NCBI RefSeq assembly: GCF_029309905.1
Contig: NZ_JARBJP010000001.1
Coordinates: 248,001 to 312,000, forward strand
Source of the DNA: Brytella acorum
Lineage (GTDB): Bacteria; Pseudomonadota; Alphaproteobacteria; Acetobacterales; Acetobacteraceae
Direction: 5' to 3'
Length of the DNA stretch: 64,000 nucleotides
Shown here: positions 1 through 9,342 of the stretch, piece by piece
Numbering within the stretch: the first letter of the stretch is position 1
How the letters are laid out: every line of letters begins with the position of its first letter
Notes under the pieces: generated by a model
Seen by the model: only the letters and a program-made list of their open reading frames with translations
What the model was told of the DNA's origin: nothing
Database searches by the model: none
Made by a program: the position numbers and the translations under genes

Positions 1-1
1 G

Positions 2-91
2 AACAAGGGCGATGTCGCCGCACAGCGCCTCGACTATGTCGTGCTTCCGTCGTCGGTCAAGGCGCAGATTCTTTCGCAGTGGCCGCAGTAA
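2..91 (+). CDS. C-terminal end of a phosphate-binding protein (PstS-like), partial
   Basis: Only the last 29 codons lie in the window, read in frame from base 2 to the TAA at 89-91. The tail reads LDYVVLPSSVKAQIL followed by SQWPQ. This resembles the C-terminus of periplasmic phosphate-binding proteins of the PstS family, which usually end with a 'LDY.PLP..V..Q' segment. If so, it binds phosphate in the periplasm for the PstCAB transporter, whose genes would lie outside the window. The family call rests on a short segment and is tentative. Confidence 0.5.
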   Translation, partial: NKGDVAAQRLDYVVLPSSVKAQILSQWPQ

Positions 92-180
92 TCGACACCC
101 GGCTTTCCGACCCGGTTTGCACAGCATAGCGGCTTGCAGCGGGTCTGGTAGATGACTAAGGCGGTTTGCGGAGGGTTCTG

Positions 181-2322
181 ATGACCATACGCAAACCGCT
201 TTTTTTTATGTCCGCTGCGAATCGTTCCGGATTGTTCCCCGATCGCATGGTCGCATGGCTGCTGACGGCGGCGACCGCACTGGCTCCTGCTTCCGGCCTT
301 GCGGCCGCGCCTCTCATGGCTCCGGAATTTCTGACGGAGGTGAACGGCAAGCAGGCTCTGGACTGGGTCCATACGCGTGATGACCGGACACTTGCGGCGT
401 TCCGGAAGAATCCTCTTTTCGGCGAATTCCAGAAGGCGTCCCTCGATATTCTGCAATCGACGGATCGCATTCCGATGCCTTCGCAGCATGGGGCATTCGT
501 CTATAATTTCTGGCGGGATGCGTCGCATATCCGTGGTATCTGGCGCCGGACGGACGTCGCTTCCTATCGGACCGCGTCCCCGAAATGGACGGTCGTGCTG
601 GATCTCGACGCTCTGGCGGCGCGCGAAAAGCGCAACTGGTTTCTGGGAAGCACGACCTGTCAGGAGCCCGGAGGCACACGTTGCCTGATCGGTCTTTCAG
701 AAGGGGGCGAGGACGCCGAAACCTATCGGGAGTTTGACCTCGAAACACGCCAGTTCGTGAAGGGCGGTTTTTTTCTGCCTCACGCGAAGCAGGACGTAAG
801 CTGGCTCGATGCCGATACGCTCCTGGTCAGCCGTCCGTGGACGCCGGATGAGGTCACGACGTCGTCTTATCCTTATATCGTCAAGAAGCTGGGACGTGGG
901 CAGAAACTCGAAGACGCCACGCAGGTTTTCGCGGGTGTGAAGTCGGATATGTCGGTCGGTGGCGCCGTGCTTCACGACAGCGACGGTCATGTGTTGCCGA
1001 TGATCGTCAAGTTGCCGACTTTCTTCACTCGGCAGGTATATCGGCTGGATGGCGACAGGGCCGTCAAACTCGATCTTCCTGAAAAATCCGATAGCGCCGG
1101 TTATGTGCATGGTCGTCTGATTGTGCGTCTGAATCAGGAGTGGCGCGGTTTCGTCGCCGGTTCGGTCGTCGCGGTCGATCCCATGAAAGCGGATCTTGCC
1201 CCCGAACTTGTGGTCGCGCCCACCGCGCGCCAGACGATCGAGGGTGTCGGCGTCAGCCGTGATCGTCTGGTGATCTCGCTATACGACAATGTGCGCGGTC
1301 AGGCCTGGATCTACCGGATTGACGATCGTGGGCATTGGAACGGGCAAAGGCTGACCCTGCCCGAAAACGTATCGGTATCGGTCGTGGATAGCGATCTCGA
1401 GACCGACACGGCCTTCATAAGCGTGACGGGTTTCCTGACGCCGACCACGCTCTGGATGGTCGATACCGCGACCGGAGCCGCCGCGGCGATCAAGCACGCA
1501 CCGGCGCAGTTCGACACGACGGGCCTGATCGTCGAACAGCATGAGGCTCCGTCAACGGACGGGACGCTGATTCCCTATTTTGTCGTGCGTCGCAAGGACG
1601 CGCCGCTGAACGGAAAGAATCCCACGCTGCTTTATGCCTATGGCGGTTTCCAGGCTTCCATGACGCCGTATTATTCGGGGGTTCTGGGCAAGCTCTGGTT
1701 CGAACGTGGCGGCGTTTATGTTCTTGCCAACATTAGGGGCGGCGGTGAATTTGGACCGGCGTGGCATGACGCGGGTCTGAAGACGAAACGTCAGATCGTG
1801 TTCGATGATTTCGCTGCGGTGGGAAAAGACATCGTCGCCTGCCGGATCACGTCGCCGGACTATCTGGCCATCAAGGGTGGCTCCAATGGCGGGTTGCTGA
1901 TGGGTGTGGAGTTCACACAGCATCCCGATATGTGGAAGGCGGCGATCATTCAGGTGCCGTTGTTGGATATGCTCAACTACGAGACCATGTCGGCTGGCGC
2001 TTCGTGGGTCGATGAATATGGCAGCAACGCCATTCCGGCGGAACATGCGTTTCTGACAAAAGTCTCACCCGTGCAGAACCTTCGGGCGGGAGTCAGATAC
2101 CCCGTGCCGCTCATCACGACGACGACGAAGGATGATCGGGTCGGTCCGGTCCATGCCCGACGCTTCGCGGCGCGGATGGAAGCGCTGCATCTTCCCTATT
2201 ATTATTTCGAGGAGACCGAGGGCGGCCACTCCAACGGTGCGAATTTTGCGGAAATCGCGCAGGAACAGGCCCTCGAATACACCTATCTCTGGCAGATCCT
2301 CGGAGCCGCCGGAGTCCGATAA
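181..2322 (+). CDS. Secreted S9A prolyl oligopeptidase-family serine peptidase
   Basis: The 713-aa product has the two-part layout of peptidase family S9A: an N-terminal beta-propeller region (about residues 45-470) and a C-terminal alpha/beta-hydrolase domain. The catalytic triad is visible as Ser568 in GGSNGG, Asp652 in TKDDRV and His683 in EGGHSNG. A hydrophobic stretch, AWLLTAATALAPASGLAAA, about 25-45 residues in looks like a signal peptide, so the enzyme probably acts in the periplasm. I chose the ATG at 181 because a GGAGGG ribosome site sits just upstream; a TTG at 166 would add five residues. Family members cleave short peptides after proline. The gene stands alone and converges with the amino acid permease, with only 13 bases between the two stops. 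Confidence 0.88.
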   Translation: MTIRKPLFFMSAANRSGLFPDRMVAWLLTAATALAPASGLAAAPLMAPEFLTEVNGKQALDWVHTRDDRTLAAFRKNPLFGEFQKASLDILQSTDRIPMPSQHGAFVYNFWRDASHIRGIWRRTDVASYRTASPKWTVVLDLDALAAREKRNWFLGSTTCQEPGGTRCLIGLSEGGEDAETYREFDLETRQFVKGGFFLPHAKQDVSWLDADTLLVSRPWTPDEVTTSSYPYIVKKLGRGQKLEDATQVFAGVKSDMSVGGAVLHDSDGHVLPMIVKLPTFFTRQVYRLDGDRAVKLDLPEKSDSAGYVHGRLIVRLNQEWRGFVAGSVVAVDPMKADLAPELVVAPTARQTIEGVGVSRDRLVISLYDNVRGQAWIYRIDDRGHWNGQRLTLPENVSVSVVDSDLETDTAFISVTGFLTPTTLWMVDTATGAAAAIKHAPAQFDTTGLIVEQHEAPSTDGTLIPYFVVRRKDAPLNGKNPTLLYAYGGFQASMTPYYSGVLGKLWFERGGVYVLANIRGGGEFGPAWHDAGLKTKRQIVFDDFAAVGKDIVACRITSPDYLAIKGGSNGGLLMGVEFTQHPDMWKAAIIQVPLLDMLNYETMSAGASWVDEYGSNAIPAEHAFLTKVSPVQNLRAGVRYPVPLITTTTKDDRVGPVHARRFAARMEALHLPYYYFEETEGGHSNGANFAEIAQEQALEYTYLWQILGAAGVR

Positions 2323-2335
2323 GGGATGCGGGGAG

Positions 2336-3826
2336 TCAGCGCGGATGGCTACGCTGGATGACTCCCCAGCCCATCACGAGGATGGCGGCAATGACCGGGA
2401 TCAGCGCTACGGTGTAAGTGCCTTCCGGGTAATCGAATGCCATCATGACGACGACGAAGGCAAGGAAGCCCAATGTCGCCCAGTTCGTGTAGGGGGCGCC
2501 GGGCATGGGAAAGCTGGTGGGAGCGATATCTCCAGCATTGATCTTCCGTCGCAGCTTGAGCTGGCACAGCAGAATGAACGCCCACGTGCTGACGATGCCC
2601 AGCGCGGACATGTTCAGGACGATCTCGAAGACGCGGGAGGGTATCAGATAGTTCAGACCCACGCCGAGCAGGTAGATCGAAACCGTCGTCAGGATGGCGA
2701 CGTGCGGGACGGACTGGCGGTTCATTCTGGCCAGTGCGCGGGGTGCCGATCCGCCGAGAGCCAGAGCGCGTAGAATGCGACCGGTGGAATAGAGGCCCGA
2801 GTTGAGGCTTGAGAGCGCCGCCGTCAGGACCACGATATTCATGGCGTGATCGACGCCATGAATGCCAAAGGCCGTGAAGAAAGTCACGAACGGACTCTCA
2901 CCTGCGTGATAGGCGCTCCACGGCAGCAGGCAGACCAGCAGGAGCACCGAGCCGACATAAAACAGTCCGATACGCCAGATGACGCTGTTGATGGCGCGGG
3001 GCAGGATCTCACGGGCATCCGCGCATTCGCCAGCAGCCGTGCCGAGAAGTTCGATTCCGGAATAGGCAAAGACGACGCCCTGCAGGAGCAGTAGCGCCGG
3101 CAGAAGGCCATGAGGGAAGACGCCGCCATTATCCGTAATGAGGTGCAGTCCCGTTTCGTGCCCTGCGACCGGAACGCGAAGGCCGAGGATGAGCGTTCCG
3201 GCGATCAGGAAAAGAACGAGAGCGATGACCTTGATCAGCGAAAACCAGAATTCCATCTCGCCGAAATATTTCACGCCGATCATGTTCATCGTGCCGACGA
3301 TACACAGGGCGACCAGCGCGAAGGCCCATTGGGGTACGTGTTCGAAGGTGCCCCAGAAATGCATGTAAAGCGCGACGGCCGTAATATCGACGATGCCTGT
3401 CATGGCCCAGTTGAGAAAGGATAGCCAGCCCGCGACATAGGCGGAACGTTCGCCAAGAAACTCGCGGGCATAGGAAACGAAGCTGCCCGCGGTTGGACGA
3501 TACATCACCAGCTCGCCGAGGGCCCGCAGGATCATGAACGAAAATGCGCCGCAGACGATGTAGATGATGGCGAGCGCCGGCCCAGCCAGTTGCAGACGCG
3601 AGCCAGCGCCGAGAAAAAGCCCCGTGCCGATGGCGCCACCGATGGCGATCATCTGGACCTGACGGCGGCCCAGGCCTTTGTCATAGCCTTCGTCGGCAGA
3701 AATGGGGGCGGTTTGCGCCGCGCGCTGGGCTGTATCCAATATTTCAGTCTTCCTGCGGTCTGCGATAAAGTCGTTTCGTATCGTACGCGTCACTTCCTCG
3801 AAAGCCAATGCCTTCCTTTCTTGCAT
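2336..3826 (-). CDS. ansP: Amino acid permease, L-asparagine permease type (APC family)
   Basis: This 496-aa polytopic inner-membrane protein has about 12 hydrophobic segments. It starts its core with GRRQVQMIAIGGAIGTGLFL, the signature of the amino acid-polyamine-organocation family. From memory the match to Escherichia coli AnsP runs through the whole length, with segments such as NWAMTGIVDITAVALYMH, LITDNGG, GTAAGECAD and SRVFEIVLN. It would import L-asparagine or a related amino acid with protons. An N-terminal tail of about 50 residues precedes the core and is longer than in AnsP. No clear ribosome site precedes the ATG at 3826, so the start is uncertain. Substrate is inferred from similarity. 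The gene is divergent from fliL with 230 bases between. Confidence 0.82.
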   Translation of the reverse strand: MQERKALAFEEVTRTIRNDFIADRRKTEILDTAQRAAQTAPISADEGYDKGLGRRQVQMIAIGGAIGTGLFLGAGSRLQLAGPALAIIYIVCGAFSFMILRALGELVMYRPTAGSFVSYAREFLGERSAYVAGWLSFLNWAMTGIVDITAVALYMHFWGTFEHVPQWAFALVALCIVGTMNMIGVKYFGEMEFWFSLIKVIALVLFLIAGTLILGLRVPVAGHETGLHLITDNGGVFPHGLLPALLLLQGVVFAYSGIELLGTAAGECADAREILPRAINSVIWRIGLFYVGSVLLLVCLLPWSAYHAGESPFVTFFTAFGIHGVDHAMNIVVLTAALSSLNSGLYSTGRILRALALGGSAPRALARMNRQSVPHVAILTTVSIYLLGVGLNYLIPSRVFEIVLNMSALGIVSTWAFILLCQLKLRRKINAGDIAPTSFPMPGAPYTNWATLGFLAFVVVMMAFDYPEGTYTVALIPVIAAILVMGWGVIQRSHPR

Positions 3827-4056
3827 GTCATTCGGTGTGAAAACGATATCGGATGCGGGCCGGGAAGCGGCGGAGCGGCGCGATCGTGAACCACTCTGGA
3901 AAAAAATCCGGCTTTAAATGGTGCTGACAAGCAAATCGGCCAGTGCTTTCCAGACGGTTAAGGTATTTAGGAAGCCTTCGGGCGCTTTTTATCAACCTAT
4001 CGTTAACTACCACTGAGTCATCTTCACCGGACTGTGACACAATCAGGCGGTAGTTC

Positions 4057-4515
4057 ATGCAAGCAGCGGCAGTCAAAGAGGAGGCAGGCGGTTCCGGGCG
4101 CAAGAAAATGCTGCTGACGGCTATCGCCGTTCTTCTGGCGATAGCCATAGGAGGTGGTGCGTATGTCTGGAAAGCGAAGCATCATGGCGCGCCGAAAGTC
4201 GTAGCGGTCGCCTCGCCCTATAACCTGCCGATTCCTCCCATGATGGCCACGCTCGACGGCGACAGCGGGCATGCGTCCTATGTGCGCGTGACGGCGCAAC
4301 TGCAACTCGCCTCGGAGCAGGACGCGGATGCCGTGCGTCGTCGTCTTCCGCAGGTTGAGGATCTCTTCCAGACCTATCTGCATGATACCCGACCGGACGA
4401 GCTTGCGGGCAGCGGAATTTATCGTCTGCGTGAAGCGCTGTTCGCCCAGATCAGTAACGTGCTCGCGCCCATTCCAGTTCGCGACCTCTTTTTTACGGAG
4501 CTTCTCGTTCAATGA
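4057..4515 (+). CDS. fliL: Flagellar basal body-associated protein FliL
   Basis: This 152-aa protein has a single N-terminal membrane span (about residues 18-40, after a lysine pair). The periplasmic domain contains YVRVTAQLQLAS and a C-terminal PIPVRDLFFTELLVQ, typical of FliL. FliL surrounds the stator units next to the MS ring and supports torque generation. The identification is strengthened by position: the stop overlaps the fliM start as ATGA (4512-4515), the usual fliL-fliM pair. No strong ribosome site is visible before the ATG at 4057. This is the first gene of the block; a flagellar promoter should lie in 3827-4056, but I could not identify a convincing one. Confidence 0.9.
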   Translation: MQAAAVKEEAGGSGRKKMLLTAIAVLLAIAIGGGAYVWKAKHHGAPKVVAVASPYNLPIPPMMATLDGDSGHASYVRVTAQLQLASEQDADAVRRRLPQVEDLFQTYLHDTRPDELAGSGIYRLREALFAQISNVLAPIPVRDLFFTELLVQ

Positions 4516-5585
4516 GTTCCGCTGTCAGTGATATCGCTCCGGCATCGGCGCGCCGCTCTCCACCGCTTCCTTTTCGTACGGTCGTCGACGCCGCCGTGAC
4601 GGCGGAACAGAACGCTACGGCGACGCGGCCTCAACGGAAGGGCATCGAGCTTCTGATCGGCACCTCGCACGTCTCGTACGAGCGGTTGCCCATGCTCGAG
4701 ATTGTCTGCGATCGCATGATGCGACTCATGACGACGACGCTCCGCAACATGATGAACGACAATGTGGATGTGTCTCTCGAGTCACTCTCGTCGGAGCGTT
4801 TCGGAGATATTCTGCGCGGCGAGCCCGGTCACGCGATTTTCGCCGTGTTCAAGGCCGAAGAGTGGGAGAATTACGGGGTCGTCATCCTGAGTTCGTCACT
4901 GGTCTACATGTTTGTGGATGCGCTGCTCGGCGGCGGATGTCGGGACACCGACAGCGGTGGGGCGCCCCCGGTCTGGCCGGATCGGCCCCATACGACGATT
5001 GAGCGTAATCTGATGGAGCCGCTCGTCCGGGCCGTTCTTGCCGATCTGTCGCATGCGTTTGGTCCGCTCTGCGCGGTGACATTGCGCTTTGACCGGCTTG
5101 AGTTGAACTCACGTTTCGTGGCCATTTCCCGTGAAACCAATGGCGCTGTCGCGGCACGTTTTCTTGTTTCGATTGGCAACGGTCGGGGAGAAATGACGGT
5201 CGTTCTCCCTCATGCGACGCTTGAGCCGGTACGCGATGTACTGTTGCAGCAGTTCATGGGAGAGAAGTTCGGTCACGATCAGACCTGGGAACAGCATCTG
5301 GCGCAGGAGTTGTGGCAGACGGAACTTGAGCTTGACTGTGTGATTGACGAACAGATGATGAGTCTGTCGGACATCCTCAAGTTGAAACCGGGTCAGAAGC
5401 TCGTGCTTCAGCATCGTGAAGGTGCCTTCGCCCAGTTGCGTTGTGGCGGCACGACGATGTTCTCCGGCCGTATCGGACAATATAAGGGGCGCGTTGCCTT
5501 CAAGATTGAAGGGCCGCCTGTCACCAGCGCACCTTCCGGCGATCTCGACGCCGAAATCGAACAGATGGGTGAAGAAAATGGCTGA
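4512..5585 (+). CDS. fliM: Flagellar motor switch protein FliM
   Basis: The 357-aa product has the FliM layout: a CheC-like middle domain beginning near LIGTSHVSYERLPMLEIV and a C-terminal SpoA (surface presentation of antigens) domain with LSDILKLKPGQKLVL and FSGRIGQYKGRVAFKI. FliM forms the C ring with FliG and FliN and sets rotation direction. The first 50 residues are Ala/Pro-rich and lack the usual N-terminal EIDALL-type peptide that binds phosphorylated CheY. The gene overlaps fliL by four bases and the next gene by eight (5578-5585), so translation is probably coupled. Confidence 0.92.
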   Translation: MSSAVSDIAPASARRSPPLPFRTVVDAAVTAEQNATATRPQRKGIELLIGTSHVSYERLPMLEIVCDRMMRLMTTTLRNMMNDNVDVSLESLSSERFGDILRGEPGHAIFAVFKAEEWENYGVVILSSSLVYMFVDALLGGGCRDTDSGGAPPVWPDRPHTTIERNLMEPLVRAVLADLSHAFGPLCAVTLRFDRLELNSRFVAISRETNGAVAARFLVSIGNGRGEMTVVLPHATLEPVRDVLLQQFMGEKFGHDQTWEQHLAQELWQTELELDCVIDEQMMSLSDILKLKPGQKLVLQHREGAFAQLRCGGTTMFSGRIGQYKGRVAFKIEGPPVTSAPSGDLDAEIEQMGEENG

Positions 5586-6039
5586 CATTCAGCTAGGAAT
5601 TGAAGCGACCCTCTCACTTCTTTTGATTCTGTCGATCTTTTACAGCCTGCATCTCGGGCGCGCGCTGACATCCCTTCGTCGGGATAAGGACGAGCTAGGT
5701 CGGCTGATCCAGAGTCTTGATCGAAGCAGCGGCGATGCCCGTAGCGGCATCGAGCATTTGCGACAGACAACCGAGGTCTCTGCCCGTCAGTTGGGCAAGA
5801 CCGTGGATCAGGGCAAACTGTTGCGTGCGGAACTGGTTGAGCTGTGCAAACTGGGAGAAGATCTCGCGACCCGTCTCGAAGGACGCTCTGTCTACCAGCG
5901 CCCCTCGCTTGTTTCAGATGGTGACGATAACACGCCGTTGATGACCGAGGTTGCGCCTCCCGAGCCGACGCGAAGCGTCGGTGTCAAGAGCGATGCTGAG
6001 CGGGAACTCCTCCGTGCATTGCGTTTGCAGAGAGCCTGA
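5578..6039 (+). CDS. Flagellar operon membrane-anchored coiled-coil protein (DUF6468-like)
   Basis: A 153-aa protein with one N-terminal membrane span (about residues 8-28, LSLLLILSIFYSLHLGRAL). It is followed by a long charged, probably coiled-coil segment (about 30-105) and a short low-complexity tail. The position between fliM and motE matches a small protein found in flagellar operons of Rhodospirillales, which I recall as DUF6468; that name should be checked. Its function is unknown to me. It is plausibly a motor accessory, by context only. The ATG at 5578 overlaps the end of fliM by eight bases. An in-frame upstream extension inside fliM exists but is not expected to be used. Confidence 0.72.
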   Translation: MADIQLGIEATLSLLLILSIFYSLHLGRALTSLRRDKDELGRLIQSLDRSSGDARSGIEHLRQTTEVSARQLGKTVDQGKLLRAELVELCKLGEDLATRLEGRSVYQRPSLVSDGDDNTPLMTEVAPPEPTRSVGVKSDAERELLRALRLQRA

Positions 6040-6041
6040 AA

Positions 6042-6791
6042 ATGGGTCGCACGATAAGTCTTCGTCCTACACTCTCGCGGATCGTGCCGGTTGCAACCGC
6101 GTGCATGCTTCTGTTGCTCGGGCTGAATGTTTACGACATTGCCCAGAATCTGCTGGGGATCGCTCAGGGAGATCCGTCGGACGATCTGCTGATTGCGCAA
6201 GCGCGTGCTGTTCCTCAAAGCGGAAGTGGCCCGGCTTCGGCTAAAGTCAGCGCCGGCGGAACGGGGGAGGCGTCGTCGAGCCAGGCGCCAGTCGTCAAGC
6301 CCGCCGGTTTCGTGGCTAATCGATGCGACGGCGATAAGGCTTGCGCTGGTCAGCCCGTCCCGGTCGCCATTTCGGCCGATCAATCCGCGCTGATCAAGGA
6401 TATTCAGACCCAGGCTCAGAAAGTCGAACGGGAAACGCGCGAACTGGCTGAACGAAAGCAACTTCTCGAAGCGGCCTCCATTGCGCTTGACCGCAAGCTT
6501 TCCAGCCTGACAGTTGATTCCAGTGCAGGAAGCGCGAAACGTACGGCGTCTCTGTCGGATGACGACATGGGGCGTTTGACCGCAATTTATGGCGCGATGA
6601 AGCCGGCGGATGCCGCGGCTATTTTCGATATTCTGGATCTGCATGTCTGCGTCATGCTGTTGCAACATATGACGCCGAGGCGTGCGTCCGCGATCATGGA
6701 AGCAATGTCACCTCAACGCGCGATTCTGGCGACGCAGATGCTTGCCGGTCGTCAGCCGATTTTGATTCCGGTCAGTCACAATGGAGGCTAA
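6042..6791 (+). CDS. motE: MotE-family flagellar motility protein
   Basis: This 249-aa protein has an N-terminal signal or anchor (about residues 12-30, IVPVATACMLLLLGLNVYDI), a central coiled coil (about 125-165) and a C-terminal helical domain. The last contains YGAMKPADAAAIFDIL and MTPRRASAIMEAMSP, repeats like the N-terminal domain of MgtE magnesium transporters. That combination is typical of MotE. In alphaproteobacteria MotE is a periplasmic chaperone for MotC, which stabilises the stator. An internal Gly/Ser/Ala-rich linker lies around residues 55-85. It starts two bases after the upstream stop and overlaps the next gene by 11 bases, so it is one operon with fliL-fliM. Confidence 0.82.
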   Translation: MGRTISLRPTLSRIVPVATACMLLLLGLNVYDIAQNLLGIAQGDPSDDLLIAQARAVPQSGSGPASAKVSAGGTGEASSSQAPVVKPAGFVANRCDGDKACAGQPVPVAISADQSALIKDIQTQAQKVERETRELAERKQLLEAASIALDRKLSSLTVDSSAGSAKRTASLSDDDMGRLTAIYGAMKPADAAAIFDILDLHVCVMLLQHMTPRRASAIMEAMSPQRAILATQMLAGRQPILIPVSHNGG

Positions 6792-9342
6792 GCGAAGCGA
6801 TATCATGCGCTGGCGTTCTATCTTTCTGTTGGCTTCAGCGGCTGGCGTGGTCCCGACTGTCGGCAGAGCGGATGAAGCGACCCGACACTGGACTGTGACG
6901 CCTGTGGCGCGTCTTGTCGTTCAGTCTCTCGGTCAGGACGGAATGCCCGTGCCTCGTCTGCCTTCCGGCTGGGGATTTATCGGTAATCCGAACATATATT
7001 TTAGTCCGAAATCCACGCCGTCCTCGGGCGGGGAAGTCCAGGCGCCGGTTCCTGGAACGCCGGGCCAAGCAGCTGATTTCGGAAATTCGTTGAAAGACGG
7101 GGTGCCGTCTGCTGACTTGACCCCATTGATCACGTCTGTCGACAGGCACAGCCTCTGGATTCCGGTCGCGCAGGACGTTGCCGTCGCAGGCTATCAGAAT
7201 AACGGTCGAGCGACCATCGTGCTTGGCGGCAAGCAGAGTTTGCCCGACTCCCCGTCGGATGTGGCCAACGATATTACCTGGCGCAGTTTCACACGGGGAA
7301 ACGCGACCGTTATCGAGGTCTCCGGGCTGGTTGACGCGCATGTCACGCTAGTGCCTCAGGAGCGCGGCGGTCAGGCGGGATGGATGATCAGTGATGACGT
7401 GTCCGTCCTCCCATCCGAGAACTTCGTCACGCTGAGTCAGAAGGGCGCGACCATCATCTTCTCGCCCGGCAATGCCATGGAGCAGAAGACGGCGCGCACG
7501 ATGGAGTTCTCCGACCCCCAGTCGGGGAGGCGCCTCCTGCTCGGCCTTGTAAGCGGCGCCGACTGGCGTGTTCCCCAGCCTATGCGCGGGCCGGGTTATG
7601 ATATCCGCCGAACATTGGCCGGTGTGGTGGTAGCGGCTGACTCCGACGCCCTCGAGTTGAGAAATGTCGCAAACGGTTTCGCGCTTGATGCGGTGGGTGA
7701 GGAAACCGTTCCCGTACAGTTGCCCCATTCCCGCACTCTCAGCGTCTCTCCAGGCCTTTTGCTGAGTGCGGCCGAGCCGGACATATTGCGCGAAAACTTC
7801 AGGAGAGCCTGGACGGCGGCCGCGCTTGCCGAACCTGCCCAACGGTTTTCCGCTCGAATTCAGGCATCAAGGGCCGCGTTGGCGCTTGGCGACGCAAAGA
7901 ACGCCAAAGCCATCATGGATGTGGCCTTGCAGGACGATCCTCAAGGAGTCGATCGAGAGGGCGTATGGCCGCTTCAGCGTGCGATTGGCGTCCTGCATGG
8001 GCACCTTCCGGATATGGCAGCGAGCGCGGACAATAATACCCCGGAAGACCAGCTCTGGAGAGGGCTGGCCCTCACCGTCCAGCAGCAGCCGCCTTTCGAC
8101 GATGACGGGCAGCGTGCTCATACGGCCGAACTGCTCGTCGCGGGTCTGTCGACGCTTGAGCATTACCCGGCGCCACTCCGTGCCGCCCTGAAGGGACCGG
8201 CGACCGAGTGGATCGCGCGATATGGCAAGGATCTGGCGCCAGATGTATTTGCGGGCCTTCCGGATGATGGCGACAGGCGGCTTGCGTCGGCTCTCGACCT
8301 GTCACGGAGGGATGGTGCCGATGCTCTCCCTGCCCTGGAAGCCGTCAGTCACGATGTGGATCTCGTGCGGGCAGCCAAGGCACGGGAAGCGTTCCTTCTC
8401 TATGCGCACAAGAAAGACCCGGATCCCCTCAAACTCGCAAAAGCACTCGATATTCTGCGGCCTTCCAGTCGTATCGCGGGCCGCGAACCGCAGGTGTTGA
8501 TTGAGCAGATCCATGCCTACATGGATGCGGGACGCTGGACACTGGCCGAGCAGTCTCTGGCGGATCTGGCGCGTGTCAGTTCGGTCTGGAAGGACGAAGC
8601 GGAACGGGTCCGGCAGGATCTTCTCACCCGCATGCAGTCCGCGCGTCAGAATGTTCAGAAATTGACACCGGAAGATGCTTCGGACCTTTTCGTGGCTTTC
8701 AGACAGGCGGCGGATAGCGCCGGGCATGGATCCGAAGAGGCGAGCACTCTTTTGCAGGCCCTGGCCGACTCTTATGGCGCTTTGGGTCTCAGGGATCGGG
8801 AAGTGGCCACATTACATGATCTTCTACCCCAGATTTCCGATCCGACGCGCAAGCAGACGGTTGTCGATCATCTCGCTGCGCTGCTTCTGGCGTCCGGCAA
8901 GCCACAGGACGCTGCGGCATTTCTGAAAGACCAGCCTGCTGACGATCAACTGACCCCCGATCGGCGTGTGTTGCAGGCTCGTATCGAGTTTGCGGCGGGC
9001 AAGGACGATGCAGCGCTCGCACGGCTTGCGGGAGTCGAGACGGATGCGGCCTATGATTTGCGAGCGCGCATCGCGGAAAGCAGGCAGGACTGGCCAGGCG
9101 CCGTGGCGGCGCTCCAGAAGATCAGCACCTATGCGCTTGCGCCGATCGGTCCGTTGGCTCCCGAGCAGCAGGTTTATATGGCGCGTCTCTGCGGAGACGC
9201 GGTCAGGGCCGGAAATGTCGAGGTGGTCGCGCGGGTTCAGCGCGATGCGAGTGGTCGCATCACAGATCCCGAATTGAAGAAGATCATGTCCTATCTCACG
9301 GTTTCCGCCCCGCAATCATCTACGGCATTGTCACGTCGGTAA
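6781..9342 (+). CDS. Large secreted helical-repeat (TPR-like) protein of the flagellar operon, function unknown
   Basis: I do not recognise a named family. From ATG 6781 it is 853 aa; an in-frame ATG at 6805 would start directly with a signal peptide (MRWRSIFLLASAAG, likely cut after GRA). A GGAGG lies at 6784-6788, too far from 6805 to be decisive. Residues about 30-330 look beta-rich. From about 340 to the end the sequence is Ala/Leu-rich and alternates short helices (for example ARIQASRAALALGDAKNAKA and LHDLLPQISDPTRKQTVVDH), as in tetratricopeptide repeats. It is the last gene of the fliL-fliM block and overlaps motE, suggesting a periplasmic flagellar or motor-associated role; this is inference. 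A strong terminator follows directly. Confidence 0.7.
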   Translation: MEAKRSDIMRWRSIFLLASAAGVVPTVGRADEATRHWTVTPVARLVVQSLGQDGMPVPRLPSGWGFIGNPNIYFSPKSTPSSGGEVQAPVPGTPGQAADFGNSLKDGVPSADLTPLITSVDRHSLWIPVAQDVAVAGYQNNGRATIVLGGKQSLPDSPSDVANDITWRSFTRGNATVIEVSGLVDAHVTLVPQERGGQAGWMISDDVSVLPSENFVTLSQKGATIIFSPGNAMEQKTARTMEFSDPQSGRRLLLGLVSGADWRVPQPMRGPGYDIRRTLAGVVVAADSDALELRNVANGFALDAVGEETVPVQLPHSRTLSVSPGLLLSAAEPDILRENFRRAWTAAALAEPAQRFSARIQASRAALALGDAKNAKAIMDVALQDDPQGVDREGVWPLQRAIGVLHGHLPDMAASADNNTPEDQLWRGLALTVQQQPPFDDDGQRAHTAELLVAGLSTLEHYPAPLRAALKGPATEWIARYGKDLAPDVFAGLPDDGDRRLASALDLSRRDGADALPALEAVSHDVDLVRAAKAREAFLLYAHKKDPDPLKLAKALDILRPSSRIAGREPQVLIEQIHAYMDAGRWTLAEQSLADLARVSSVWKDEAERVRQDLLTRMQSARQNVQKLTPEDASDLFVAFRQAADSAGHGSEEASTLLQALADSYGALGLRDREVATLHDLLPQISDPTRKQTVVDHLAALLLASGKPQDAAAFLKDQPADDQLTPDRRVLQARIEFAAGKDDAALARLAGVETDAAYDLRARIAESRQDWPGAVAALQKISTYALAPIGPLAPEQQVYMARLCGDAVRAGNVEVVARVQRDASGRITDPELKKIMSYLTVSAPQSSTALSRR

